A DNA stretch of 22,867 bases from AC-37 sp045805345 (lineage in GTDB: Bacteria > Actinomycetota > Thermoleophilia > Solirubrobacterales > Thermoleophilaceae): assembly GCA_045805345.1 (NCBI GenBank), contig JBJMLK010000237.1:1-22867 (forward strand), given 5' to 3'. Of the stretch, positions 1 through 7,110 are shown piece after piece. The position numbers were made by a program, and so were the translations under genes. The notes under the pieces were generated by a model, which saw only the letters and a program-made list of their open reading frames with translations, was not told the DNA's origin and did not search any database. Within the stretch, counting starts at the first letter, position 1, and each line of letters starts with the position of its first letter.

Positions 1-205
1 CGGCCAGGGCCGCAACAACGTGAAGGCCTACCTGCGCGAGAACCCGAACCTGACCCGCGAGTTGGAGGAGAAGATCTACGCGGCCCTGGGCGTCGAGTCG
101 CGGCGGACGCCGATAGCTCCGGTACCGGACGCCGGCGCCGACGGCGAACCCGCCGCCGCGGAGAACGGCGGCCCGCCGGCGACGGCAGCGGCCGAGGCGG
201 CGTAG
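1..205 (+). CDS. recA: RecA recombinase, C-terminal fragment
   Basis: The 5' part lies outside the window; the reading frame enters at base 2 and ends at TAG 203-205. The first visible residues (GQGRNNVKAYLRENPNLTRE) match the end of the RecA C-terminal domain, where a Gly-rich turn is followed by a helix with the FLREN-like motif. A tail of about 35 residues rich in Ala, Pro and Gly follows; such variable, disordered tails are normal in actinobacterial RecA. RecA forms filaments on single-stranded DNA for homologous recombination and triggers LexA self-cleavage. The recA-rny-miaB order downstream fits chromosomal recA. Identity is secure although only about 67 residues are seen. Confidence 0.9.
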   Translation, partial: GQGRNNVKAYLRENPNLTRELEEKIYAALGVESRRTPIAPVPDAGADGEPAAAENGGPPATAAAEAA

Positions 206-230
206 GCGCCGGCTCCGCTCCGGCCGGCGC
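206..230 (+). terminator. GC-rich hairpin right after recA, terminator-like
   Basis: An 8-bp perfect stem (GCGCCGGC at 206-213 with GCCGGCGC at 223-230) and a 9-base loop start one base after the recA stop codon. No T-run follows, so it is not a classical intrinsic terminator. U-less hairpins are often proposed as terminators in high-GC actinobacteria; the function is inferred from position. Confidence 0.45.
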
Positions 231-240
231 ACCCGTTCAG

Positions 241-340
241 GCGTCGGTCGGGTGGCTGGCGAAGGGTGGCTGGTTCGATCGGTTGCAGTTGTGGTCCCTA
301 TAGGTGCACAACTGCAACTGCGCTCCGGCTTGGCGGCCTC
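241..340. repeat. Palindrome-bearing repeat, copy 1
   Basis: First copy of an approximately 100-bp unit found again at 370-472 (period 129 bp). The unit opens with GCGTCGGTCGGGTGGCTGG and closes with GCGCTCCGGCTTGGCGGCCT. In its middle sits a perfect 12-bp inverted repeat, 282-293 with 307-318 (GTTGCAGTTGTG / CACAACTGCAAC), around a 13-base loop that itself contains CCTATAGG. It is non-coding as far as I can see. Confidence 0.8.
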
Positions 341-369
341 GGGCGAAGCCGCCGTCGCGGAGAACGGGG

Positions 370-472
370 GCGTCGGTCGGGCGGCTGGTGAAGGGCGCCT
401 GGTTCGGTCGGCGGTTGCAGTTGACAGCAACTATTACGGTCAACTGCAACAGCGCTCCGGCTTGGCGGCCTC
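370..472. repeat. Palindrome-bearing repeat, copy 2
   Basis: Second copy of the unit at 241-340, with scattered substitutions in the flanks. The central inverted repeat is 414-425 with 439-450 (GTTGCAGTTGAC / GTCAACTGCAAC), again 12 bp with a 13-base loop, but the loop sequence is unrelated to copy 1. The two inner stem pairs differ from copy 1 in a compensatory way. The copy ends exactly where the stop codon of the minus-strand NTF2-like gene begins (473), so it may also shape the 3' end of that transcript. Confidence 0.8.
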
Positions 473-808
473 TCAGTCCAGGTTCCAGCCGAAGTAGACC
501 TCGGTCCGCACCACCTTGTCGCCCTCGAAGATGAGGATCTCCGTGTTGCGGAAGCGACTGCCGTCTGTGCGCGTGGCCTCGTAGGTGACCAGCACCTCGT
601 CGCCGACCTCCACGAGCCGCTCGAACTCGAACGCCGCGATCGCGCCGGCGTTGGGCCAGCAGCGCTCGAAGTAGGTGGCGCGGTCGATCCCGGGGTCGGG
701 CGGGGCGAAGAAGGTGTAGTCGCCGGCCAGGTGTCGGTCGATCAGGTCGCGCTCGCCCGACTCGTAGGCGGCGTAGCAGTCGCGCGCGATCGCCAGGCGG
801 TCGGCCAT
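473..808 (-). CDS. NTF2/SnoaL-like small protein
   Basis: A 111-residue protein with the look of the SnoaL/NTF2-like alpha+beta cone fold. It starts with a helix containing the YAAYESGERDLIDRHLAGDY pattern (around residues 12-31), followed by beta strands around 58-110 that include GDEVLVTYEA and FRNTEILIFEGDKVVRTEVY. Members of this family are either enzymes (cyclases, isomerases) or ligand-binding proteins, and the fold alone does not tell which. No signal peptide or membrane segment is visible. The ATG lies 9 bp downstream of the DUF1272 gene's stop on the same strand, so the two probably form a short operon. Its stop abuts palindromic repeat copy 2. Fold assignment is fairly safe; substrate unknown. 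Confidence 0.75.
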   Translation of the reverse strand: MADRLAIARDCYAAYESGERDLIDRHLAGDYTFFAPPDPGIDRATYFERCWPNAGAIAAFEFERLVEVGDEVLVTYEATRTDGSRFRNTEILIFEGDKVVRTEVYFGWNLD

Positions 809-817
809 CGCGCTCGG

Positions 818-1009
818 CTAGCCGCCGAGGGTGCGGCGCGGCCGCGCCACCAGCTCGCCGCCGCAGTTCGGGCAGGCGCCGGACATCTCCTCGGCGCAGG
901 ACGGGCAGAAGGTGCACTCGAAGCTGCAGATCCGCGCCTCGCCGTCGGCGGCGAGGGCGGCGCCGCACCTCTCGCACTCCGCGCGCATCTCGAGGGCCAC
1001 CCCGGGCAC
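818..1009 (-). CDS. DUF1272 zinc-ribbon-like protein
   Basis: A small Cys-rich protein with Cys pairs in CERCG, CSFECTFCPSCAEE and CPNCGGEL, ending in a basic RPRR tail. This Cys spacing and the ICSFECTFC core are typical of the DUF1272 family, whose function is unknown; the cysteines almost certainly bind zinc. Start choice is uncertain. I take GTG at 1007-1009, which has an AAGGA box 11 bases upstream. GTG at 998-1000 would match the usual family N-terminus more closely, and TTG at 1028-1030 is also open. It is the first gene of a pair with the NTF2-like gene. Confidence 0.75.
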   Translation of the reverse strand: MPGVALEMRAECERCGAALAADGEARICSFECTFCPSCAEEMSGACPNCGGELVARPRRTLGG

Positions 1010-1335
1010 GTTACAGCGATTCCTTGCCAAGCCCCCTTCCGAGGCGTACCCTTCACCCAGGCGGCCGACCCGGCCACCGCGAGACGAAGAACCAGCAAAT
1101 CAGGCCGTTTTGGAAGCGGGAACACTCATCGACTTCACAGGCAGAACCACCGAAACTTCGTCAGGACGCCCCCGGAGGAGGTTGAGAGGGCGGTCCTAGA
1201 CACCCCCCGCGCGCGACCCTAACCGCGCGCGCCCGCTCATGGAAACGCCTGGCGTCTCGCGGCAACCGTGCCGCGTCGCTCGATAGCGAGCTGAGGCGAG
1301 CTGGGGCCCGGATGGCCCAAGAGGAGAGCGGAGAG
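1010..1335. other. Non-coding spacer between the DUF1272 gene and rny
   Basis: About 325 bp between divergent genes, so it should hold promoters both ways, but I find no convincing -35/-10 pair. It contains an 8-bp self-complementary hairpin of alternating CG (1208-1215 with 1224-1231, loop ACCCTAAC) and a short direct repeat GCGAGCTG shortly before rny. Open frames here overlap in all directions and look like GC-rich chance ORFs. Confidence 0.5.
1321..1326 (+). promoter_or_regulatory. Ribosome binding site favouring the ATG at 1336 for rny
   Basis: GAGGAG with a 9-base gap to ATG 1336. The upstream in-frame ATG at 1312 has no comparable box, so 1336 is preferred. ATG at 1345 (served by GGAGAG at 1330-1335) is the other possibility. 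Confidence 0.55.
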
Positions 1336-3018
1336 ATGGGAAGCATGGTCGGTGCGGTAATCGCGGAGGAGATTTTCGTCGGCGCCGCAGTCGCGGCGGT
1401 CGTGTCGACCCTCGTGGTCCTGCTGGTGGGCCGGCAGCGGACCGGTCAGGTGGTTGCGGACGCCGTGCCACCCGTCGACTCGAGCGCCGGGCGCGCGAGC
1501 ACGATGGTCGCCGCCACGGCCACCCGCGCGACGCGTGGCGCCGGGCGTACGCGCGCACGCGGCGCCGAGGACGGGTATTCCGACGGCGGCGACCACGGCG
1601 CGTCAGAGGCGCGCGGCGGGGTCGCGGCAGCGCCGCCCGCCGGCGCCGCGGGGCGGGCCGGCGCCGGCGCCGGCGCCGCGGTCCGCGACGCCATCGACAC
1701 CGAGCTGCGCGAGCGCCGCGCCGAGATCGCCCGCGCCGAGGAGCGGATCCTGCGCAAGGAGGAGGCGCTCGATGTCCGCATCGCGGAGCTGGAGCGCCGC
1801 GAGACCTCCGTGGCGGACCGCGCCCGCAACCTCGATCGCGAGGCCCAGAAGCTCAAGTCCGCCAAGCACGACCAGCTGCGCGAGCTCGAGCGGGTCTCGA
1901 ACCTGACGGCGGGGCAGGCGCGCCACGTGCTGCTCGCCGAGCTCGAGGAGGAGCTCCGCCACGACAGCGCCCAGCTCGTGCGCCAGATCGAGCAGGAGGC
2001 GCGCCGCGACGCCGAGCGCCGCGCCCGCAGCATCCTCGCGACGGTCATGCAGCGGATGGCCGGCGGCCACGCCGCCGAGACGACCGTGTCGGTCGTCCAC
2101 CTCGAGTCCGACGACCTCAAGGGCCGCATCATCGGGCGCGAGGGCCGCAATATCCGCGCGCTCGAGACGCTCACCGGGATCGACTTCATCATCGACGACA
2201 CGCCCGGCGCCGTGATCCTGTCCGGCTTCGACGGCGTGCGCCGCGAGATCGCCCGGCTGACCCTCGAGCGGCTGCTCCAGGACGGTCGCATCCACCCGGC
2301 GCGCATCGAGGAGGCGTACTACCAGGCGCGGTCGGAGATCGAGAACCACATCGCCGAGGTGGGCGAGCAGGCGGTGCTCGAGGCCAATGTGGGCACCGTC
2401 CATCCTGAGCTGTCGAAGCTGCTCGGCCGACTCCACTACCGCACGAGCTACGGCCAGAACGTGCTCGCCCACTCGATCGAGTGCGCCCGCCTGGCCGCCA
2501 TGCTCGCCGCCGAGCTCGGCGCGAGCGAGAAGACCGCCGCGCGGGCCGCGCTGATGCACGACATCGGCAAGGCCGTGAGCCACGAGGTGGAGGGGCCGCA
2601 CGCGCTCGTGGGAGGCGAGATGGCGCGCCGCTACGGCGAGTCCGAGGCCGTGGCCCACGCGATGGAGGCGCACCACAACGAGGTCGAGCTGCGGACCGTC
2701 GAGGCGGTCATCGTCCAGATCGTCGACTCGCTGTCGGGCGCTCGCCCGGGCGCGCGCGGGGAGTCGCTCGAGCAGTACACCAAGCGCCTCCGCGACCTCG
2801 AGGAGATCGCCACCCGCCACGCCGGCGTCGAGAAGGTCTACGCCATGCAGGCCGGCCGCGAGATCCGCGTGATCGTGCACCCCGAGGAGGTGGACGACGA
2901 CACTGCTGCGCTGCTTTCGCACCGGATCGCGCGGGACGTGGAGAAGGAGCTCGAATACGCGGGGCAGATCAAGGTCACGGTGATCCGCGAGAGCCGAGCG
3001 GTCGACTTCGCGAAGTAG
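1336..3018 (+). CDS. rny: Ribonuclease Y
   Basis: RNase Y is a membrane-anchored endoribonuclease that starts mRNA decay. Counting from ATG 1336 (560 residues), the order is: a membrane segment at about residues 10-32; a low-complexity Ala/Gly/Arg linker to about residue 112; a long coiled coil to about 235; a KH domain with GRIIGREGRNIR at 263-274; and the HD phosphohydrolase domain with the metal-binding His-Asp pair at 408-409 (LMHDIGKA). The C-terminus ends in the usual VTVIRESRAVDFAK. Bacillus RNase Y is about 520 residues; the excess lies in the linker. If ATG 1312 is used, eight residues are added. It converges on the next minus-strand gene with one base between stops. Position after recA matches the conserved recA-rny neighbourhood. 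Confidence 0.95.
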   Translation: MGSMVGAVIAEEIFVGAAVAAVVSTLVVLLVGRQRTGQVVADAVPPVDSSAGRASTMVAATATRATRGAGRTRARGAEDGYSDGGDHGASEARGGVAAAPPAGAAGRAGAGAGAAVRDAIDTELRERRAEIARAEERILRKEEALDVRIAELERRETSVADRARNLDREAQKLKSAKHDQLRELERVSNLTAGQARHVLLAELEEELRHDSAQLVRQIEQEARRDAERRARSILATVMQRMAGGHAAETTVSVVHLESDDLKGRIIGREGRNIRALETLTGIDFIIDDTPGAVILSGFDGVRREIARLTLERLLQDGRIHPARIEEAYYQARSEIENHIAEVGEQAVLEANVGTVHPELSKLLGRLHYRTSYGQNVLAHSIECARLAAMLAAELGASEKTAARAALMHDIGKAVSHEVEGPHALVGGEMARRYGESEAVAHAMEAHHNEVELRTVEAVIVQIVDSLSGARPGARGESLEQYTKRLRDLEEIATRHAGVEKVYAMQAGREIRVIVHPEEVDDDTAALLSHRIARDVEKELEYAGQIKVTVIRESRAVDFAK

Positions 3019-3019
3019 C

Positions 3020-3310
3020 TCACGGCCTCAGGACCAGCCGGTCGTCCTCCGCGGCGGCAACCTCGAACGAGCGCTCGCCCACCACGAGCCGACCGCCCTC
3101 GAGCGACCATTCGCCTTCGCTCGCCACGGGAACGTCGACCGCCCCCGGCGCCTGCTGCGCATAGGTCCCGTCGCTGCGCAGGTCGAGCGCCGTGCGCCCG
3201 CGCGAGGGGGGTAGCGGGTGCGACGCGGGCCTGAAGACCATCGCGCCGTCCGCGTCCTCCTCGTGGGCATGGACCCACTTGCCCGTCACGCCGGCCACGC
3301 CGGCGATCAT
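3020..3310 (-). CDS. Small conserved hypothetical protein (beta-rich)
   Basis: A 96-residue protein of unknown function. It opens with GVTGKWVHAHEEDADG, then a Pro-rich turn (SHPLPPSRGR), then alternating short strands such as ALDLRSDGTY, GEWSLEGGRLVV and DRLVLRP. That pattern suggests a small lipocalin-like beta barrel; this is a visual guess, not a domain hit. I recognise the overall style from bacterial hypothetical proteins but know no named family. There is no signal peptide. Its ATG starts one base after the stop of the metalloprotease gene, so the two are surely co-transcribed and probably translationally coupled. Confidence 0.65.
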   Translation of the reverse strand: MIAGVAGVTGKWVHAHEEDADGAMVFRPASHPLPPSRGRTALDLRSDGTYAQQAPGAVDVPVASEGEWSLEGGRLVVGERSFEVAAAEDDRLVLRP

Positions 3311-3311
3311 C

Positions 3312-4217
3312 TCAGCTCAGGAGCTTTTGCCGCGGTCCCGCGAGCGTCGCGTTCATGCGCGCGACCTGGCCCTGGGTGAACATGAACATCGCGGCGTCGT
3401 CGACGTAGTCCATGTAGTTCATGAACATGTCGCCGGATGGCCCGTTGTGGCACGAGAGGTGCGGGAAGGACGGCTTCCCGTAGTTCGGCCCGCCCGCGCT
3501 CGGGGTGTCGGCCACCTGGTCGTTCCCGGTGCAGTCGTTCATGTCGCCCCAGATGTGGCGCAGGTTGAAGTAGTGCCCGACCTCGTGGGTGGCGGTCCGG
3601 CCGCGGTCGAACGGCGCGGCCGCGGTCCCGCTGGTGCCGAACGCCGTGTTGAGGATCACCACTCCGTCGGTCGCCGCCGGTCCACCCGGGAACTGCGCGT
3701 ACCCGAGCAGCCCGCTGCCGAGTGCGCAGACCCAGATGTTCACGTAGCGGGCGGTGTCCCACGGGTCCTTGCCGCCGGTCTTCGCGCTCTTGACGGTGTC
3801 GTCGGCGCCGAACCCCGTCACGGTGGTGGCAGTGCGCGTGATGCCGCTCGTGCTCTCCCCGTCGGGGTCAAGCGTGGCGAGCTCGAACTGGACGTTGGGA
3901 TTGGCGACGAGGCTCTTGAACGGCGCCGGCACCTGGCTCTTGTCGGCGTTCTTCAGCGCGTAGTCGCGATTCAGGGCAGCGATCTGGCTCTTCACCTGGG
4001 CGTCCGAGATGTTCTCCTGCTCCGTCCGGTAGACCACGTGGACGACCACCTGCACGGTGGTGACGCGATCGGCCACGCGCATCGCCTCGCCGCTCGCGAT
4101 GAGCCGCTGCGTCTCCGCCTGGATCTTGAGGCGCCGTTCGCGGTAGCCCGGATCGGTCTCGAGGAGCAGCTCATGCACGGCGACGTGGGCGCAGGTACGG
4201 CGCTTTGGTTTAGCCAT
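3312..4217 (-). CDS. M43-type (pappalysin/cytophagalysin) zinc metalloprotease
   Basis: A 301-residue metzincin. The zinc site HEVGHYFNLRH (His211, Glu212, His215, His221) is followed by the WGD of the M43 family, and the Met-turn is in MFMNYMDY around residues 264-271. Cys229 and Cys256 lie where a disulphide occurs in secreted relatives such as ulilysin. The N-terminal 60 residues (Cys9, then VHELLLETDPGYRERR) look like the propeptide seen in this family. No signal peptide is visible from the ATG at 4215-4217, which is odd for a protease with a likely disulphide. A promoter-like TTGACG-17-TTGACT pair ends 7 bases before this ATG. It is the first gene of a pair with the small beta-rich protein gene. 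Confidence 0.88.
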   Translation of the reverse strand: MAKPKRRTCAHVAVHELLLETDPGYRERRLKIQAETQRLIASGEAMRVADRVTTVQVVVHVVYRTEQENISDAQVKSQIAALNRDYALKNADKSQVPAPFKSLVANPNVQFELATLDPDGESTSGITRTATTVTGFGADDTVKSAKTGGKDPWDTARYVNIWVCALGSGLLGYAQFPGGPAATDGVVILNTAFGTSGTAAAPFDRGRTATHEVGHYFNLRHIWGDMNDCTGNDQVADTPSAGGPNYGKPSFPHLSCHNGPSGDMFMNYMDYVDDAAMFMFTQGQVARMNATLAGPRQKLLS

Positions 4218-4224
4218 AGGTGCC

Positions 4225-4253
4225 AGTCAAAAGCCTCTGAGCAACCGCGTCAA
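4225..4253 (-). promoter_or_regulatory. Candidate promoter for the M43 protease gene
   Basis: On the minus strand, TTGACG (4248-4253) and TTGACT (4225-4230) are 17 bases apart, and the second box ends 7 bases before the ATG, implying a leaderless transcript. The -35 is good; the -10 lacks the conserved second A, so this is moderate evidence. Confidence 0.4.
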
Positions 4254-4274
4254 CCCCCTAAACGGGCGGTAGCC

Positions 4275-5603
4275 TTGAGCCCCTTGAAGCGGTACCACGT
4301 CACAACCTTCGGCTGCCAGATGAACGAGCACGACTCGGAGCGCATGAAGGGCATGCTCGAGTCGCTCGGCTACAGCGAGGCGGGCGACCGCGCGGACGCC
4401 GACCTGATCCTCTTCAACACCTGCTCGATCCGCGAGAAGGCGGACAACCGGCTGATCGGGCACCTCGGCGAGGCCAAGCGGCTCAAGTCGGAGGACCCGG
4501 ACCGCGTGATTGGGATCGGTGGCTGCTGGGCCCAGTCGCTCAAGGAAGAGGTCTTCGAGCGCTTCCCGTTCGTCGACGTCGCGTTCGGGCCGGGCCAGGT
4601 CCCCAAGCTGGCCGAGTTCCTCACGAGCGAGAGCCTCACCGCCCAGGGCTTCTTCGAGTTCGAGGGCTTCACCGGCCACCTGCCCGCCAAGCGCGAGCGC
4701 GACTTCCAGGCCTGGATGCAGATCTCGGTGGGCTGCAACTGCGCCTGCGCCTACTGCATCGTGCCCTCGACCCGTGGGCGCGAGGTCAGCCGCCCGGCGC
4801 GCGAGCTGGTGGACGAGGCGGAGCGGCTGGCGGCTGACGGCGTCCGCGAGATCACGCTGCTCGGGCAGAACGTGAACTCCTACGGGCGCGACCTCCCGAG
4901 GGGCGAGAAGACGACGTTCGCGGAGCTGCTCGGCCTGATCGACGCCGTCGACGGGGTCGAGCGCATCCGCTACACGAGCCCGCACCCCAAGGACATGCGC
5001 GAGGACGTGATCCGCGCCCACGCCCAGCTGCCGTCGGTCTGCGAGCACATCCACCTGCCGCTCCAGTCGGGCTCGAGCCGGATCCTCAAGGCCATGCGCC
5101 GCACCTACGACCGCGAGCGCTACCTCGACCGCGTCGCGCAGATCCGCGAGCACGTGCCCGACGTGGCGCTCACGACCGACATCATCGTCGGCTTCCCGGG
5201 GGAGACCGAGGAGGACTTCGCGCAGACCCTCGAGGTGACGGATCAGGTGGGCTACGACTCGGCGTTCACGTTCATCTACTCGCCGCGCCGCAGCACGCTC
5301 GCCGCCGGCTACGAGGACCAGGTGCCGCACGACGTGAAGCGTGAGCGCATGGAGCGCCTCGTGGAGGTCGTTCAGCGCCGCGCGGCCGAGCGCGCACAGC
5401 GGTTCGTGGGCCGCGACGCCGAGGTGCTCGTCGAGGGCCCGTCGCGCACCGACCCGGCCAGGCTGCGCGGCCGCACGCGCCACAACAAGACCGTGAACTT
5501 CCACGGCGCCGCCGCGCCCGGCGAGCTCACCGAGGTCCGCATCGAATCGGCCACCAGCACGACGCTCGCGGGCGAGGAGCGGCTCGTAGCGCGGCTCCGG
5601 TGA
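4275..5603 (+). CDS. miaB: tRNA-2-methylthio-N6-dimethylallyladenosine synthase MiaB
   Basis: A radical-SAM methylthiotransferase that adds the 2-methylthio group to i6A37 in tRNA, acting after MiaA. From TTG 4275 it has 442 residues, the normal size. The N-terminal domain carries the three auxiliary-cluster cysteines in FGCQMN (Cys14), FNTCSIREKA (Cys50) and GGCWAQ (Cys84). The radical-SAM CxxxCxxC is Cys154, Cys158 and Cys161 (CNCACAYC), and a TRAM domain closes the protein (about 375-442). The frame is open for more than 1 kb upstream, antisense to the M43 gene, but similarity begins only at KRYHVTTFGCQMN. The start is therefore TTG 4275 or TTG 4284. The stop overlaps the miaA start by GTGA. 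Confidence 0.95.
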   Translation: MSPLKRYHVTTFGCQMNEHDSERMKGMLESLGYSEAGDRADADLILFNTCSIREKADNRLIGHLGEAKRLKSEDPDRVIGIGGCWAQSLKEEVFERFPFVDVAFGPGQVPKLAEFLTSESLTAQGFFEFEGFTGHLPAKRERDFQAWMQISVGCNCACAYCIVPSTRGREVSRPARELVDEAERLAADGVREITLLGQNVNSYGRDLPRGEKTTFAELLGLIDAVDGVERIRYTSPHPKDMREDVIRAHAQLPSVCEHIHLPLQSGSSRILKAMRRTYDRERYLDRVAQIREHVPDVALTTDIIVGFPGETEEDFAQTLEVTDQVGYDSAFTFIYSPRRSTLAAGYEDQVPHDVKRERMERLVEVVQRRAAERAQRFVGRDAEVLVEGPSRTDPARLRGRTRHNKTVNFHGAAAPGELTEVRIESATSTTLAGEERLVARLR

Positions 5604-6511
5604 GCGCCCAGCCGGCGCCCGCGGCAATCGCGATATTCGGTCCGACGGCAGTCGGCAAGACGGCGGTCGCGCTGGCGCTGGCCGACCTGCTGCGGGCGCG
5701 CGGCGAGGACCCGGTCGCGATCTCGGCGGACGCCCTGCAGGTCTATCGCGGCCTCGAGATCCTCACCGGCGCGGCGACGGCGCAGGAGCGCGCCCGCCTG
5801 GAGCACCGCCTGATCGGAATCGTCGAGCCCGCGGCGACGTTCTCGGTCGGCGAGTTCATGCCGCTCGCGCACGAGGAGATCGACCGCGCTCGTGCCGCGG
5901 GGCGGCGTCCGATCGTGGTCGGCGGCACCGGGCTCTACCTGCGCGCCGCGCTCACCGAGCTCTCGCTGGCCCCGGCGCCGCCGCCCGAGCTGCGCGCGCG
6001 GCTCGAGGCGGCCGTCGCCGAGCGCGGGTCCGGCGCGCTGCACGACGAGCTCCGGTCGCGAGCGCCCGCCGTCGCGGCCGCGATACCGCCCGGCGACCGC
6101 ACGCGAATCGTCCGCTCGCTCGAGCTGCTCGAGATCGGCGCCGAGCCGCCGCCGGCCGAGGGCTCCGAGCTGTGGACCGCCGAAACCCGCGTGCCGACGC
6201 ACCTCTTCGGCCTGACGATGGACCGCGACGCGCTGTACGAGCGGATCGACGCGCGAGCCGACGCGATGGTCGCGGCCGGCGCCGCCGGGGAGGCGCGCCG
6301 GGCGCAGGCCGCCGGCGCCTCGCGCACAGCGCGGGCGGCGCTCGGCTTCGAGGAGCTGCTGGCCGGCGACGTGGAGCGGATGAAGCAGCGCACCCGCCAG
6401 TACGCCAAGCGGCAGCTCACGTGGATGCGCAAGCTCGCCGGCGTGACGGTGCTCGACGCGACGGGCCGCGAGCCGGCTGACCTGGCGCGCGAGATCGCGG
6501 CGGCCACGTGA
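5600..6511 (+). CDS. miaA: tRNA dimethylallyltransferase MiaA
   Basis: Transfers a dimethylallyl group to N6 of A37 in tRNAs reading UNN codons, giving the substrate of MiaB encoded just upstream. The 303-residue protein has the P-loop GPTAVGKT (residues 14-21), the DxxQVYRG segment with Asp44 as likely general base (here DALQVYRG rather than the commoner DSMQVYRG), and the IVVGGTGLYLRAAL stretch. The C-terminal part has the RTRQYAKRQLTWMRK tRNA-binding pattern. The start is GTG 5600, overlapping the miaB stop by four bases. The stop overlaps the next GTG in the same way, so miaB, miaA and the GNAT gene form one translationally coupled operon. Confidence 0.95.
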   Translation: MSAQPAPAAIAIFGPTAVGKTAVALALADLLRARGEDPVAISADALQVYRGLEILTGAATAQERARLEHRLIGIVEPAATFSVGEFMPLAHEEIDRARAAGRRPIVVGGTGLYLRAALTELSLAPAPPPELRARLEAAVAERGSGALHDELRSRAPAVAAAIPPGDRTRIVRSLELLEIGAEPPPAEGSELWTAETRVPTHLFGLTMDRDALYERIDARADAMVAAGAAGEARRAQAAGASRTARAALGFEELLAGDVERMKQRTRQYAKRQLTWMRKLAGVTVLDATGREPADLAREIAAAT

Positions 6512-7110
6512 TCGGGCGCGCGCCGCCCGTCCGCCCGGCCACTTCGCGCGACCGCTCGCGTCTCGCCACGGTGCTGGCCCGGGCGTTCGACGACGACCCG
6601 GTGATGGGGTGGTTCTTCCAGGAGCAGCGTCGCCGCGACGCCCGCAACCGCCGCTTCTTCGGCATGCGCCTGCGTCAGCTGATGCCGCAGGGCGAGACCT
6701 ACACCGTGGAGGGCGAGTTGGGGGCAGCGATCTGGGCCGCGCCGGAGCGCTGGCGCCTCAGCCGCTTCGAGGAGATCCGGATGACGATCGCGATGCTGCC
6801 GGCCGTGTGGCCGCGGCTGCGCGAGATCATCGAAGGCCTCGAGGCGATCGACCGGGCGCACCCGAAGGCGCCGCACTACTACCTCGCGGTGCTAGGGACT
6901 GACCCGGACGCTCAGGGGCGCGGGATCGGCTCGGCGCTGCTGCAGCCCACGCTCGAGACCTGCGACCGCGACGAGGTGCCCGCCTACCTCGAGTCGTCGA
7001 AGGAGCGCAACATCGACTTCTACGCGCGCCACGGCTTCCTCGTGACAGCCGAGATCGAGCTGCCCGATGGCCCCCGGGTGTGGTCGATGTGGCGGGCTCC
7101 GCAAGGCTAG
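6508..7110 (+). CDS. GNAT-family N-acetyltransferase
   Basis: A 200-residue GNAT acyltransferase. The acetyl-CoA pyrophosphate loop is seen as DAQGRGIGSALLQP (around residues 134-147), preceded by the YYLAVLGTDP strand and followed by YLESSKERNIDFYARHGF, the usual strand and helix that close the fold. The N-terminal ARAFDDDPVMGWFF is common in GNAT proteins acting on small molecules; the substrate cannot be read from sequence. It overlaps the miaA stop by GTGA and is thus in the miaB-miaA operon, although no link with tRNA modification is evident. Its stop overlaps by four bases the stop of the convergent gene at 7107-7565. Confidence 0.85.
   Translation: MIGRAPPVRPATSRDRSRLATVLARAFDDDPVMGWFFQEQRRRDARNRRFFGMRLRQLMPQGETYTVEGELGAAIWAAPERWRLSRFEEIRMTIAMLPAVWPRLREIIEGLEAIDRAHPKAPHYYLAVLGTDPDAQGRGIGSALLQPTLETCDRDEVPAYLESSKERNIDFYARHGFLVTAEIELPDGPRVWSMWRAPQG

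Noticed and set aside
241..472. CRISPR array
   Set aside because: Only two units, each about 100 bp, with the variable part inside a hairpin loop; no short direct repeats with regular spacers and no cas genes.
237..977. 246-codon minus-strand frame spanning the palindromic repeats
   Set aside because: It overlaps two better supported small genes in other frames, and its C-terminal part is just translated repeat.
1603..2922. 439-codon minus-strand frame antisense to rny
   Set aside because: rny on the plus strand has full domain evidence; the antisense product is Leu/Arg/Asp/His-rich shadow sequence without motifs, as expected at high GC.
3192..4274. 360-codon N-terminal extension of miaB in the same frame
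   Set aside because: It is antisense to the intact M43 and small beta-rich protein genes, is His/Val/Arg-rich with no MiaB similarity, and the family start is at KRYHVTTFGCQMN.
4227..5627. 466-codon minus-strand frame antisense to miaB
   Set aside because: Shadow of miaB codon structure; low-complexity Ala/Leu/Arg/Val composition and no recognisable domain.
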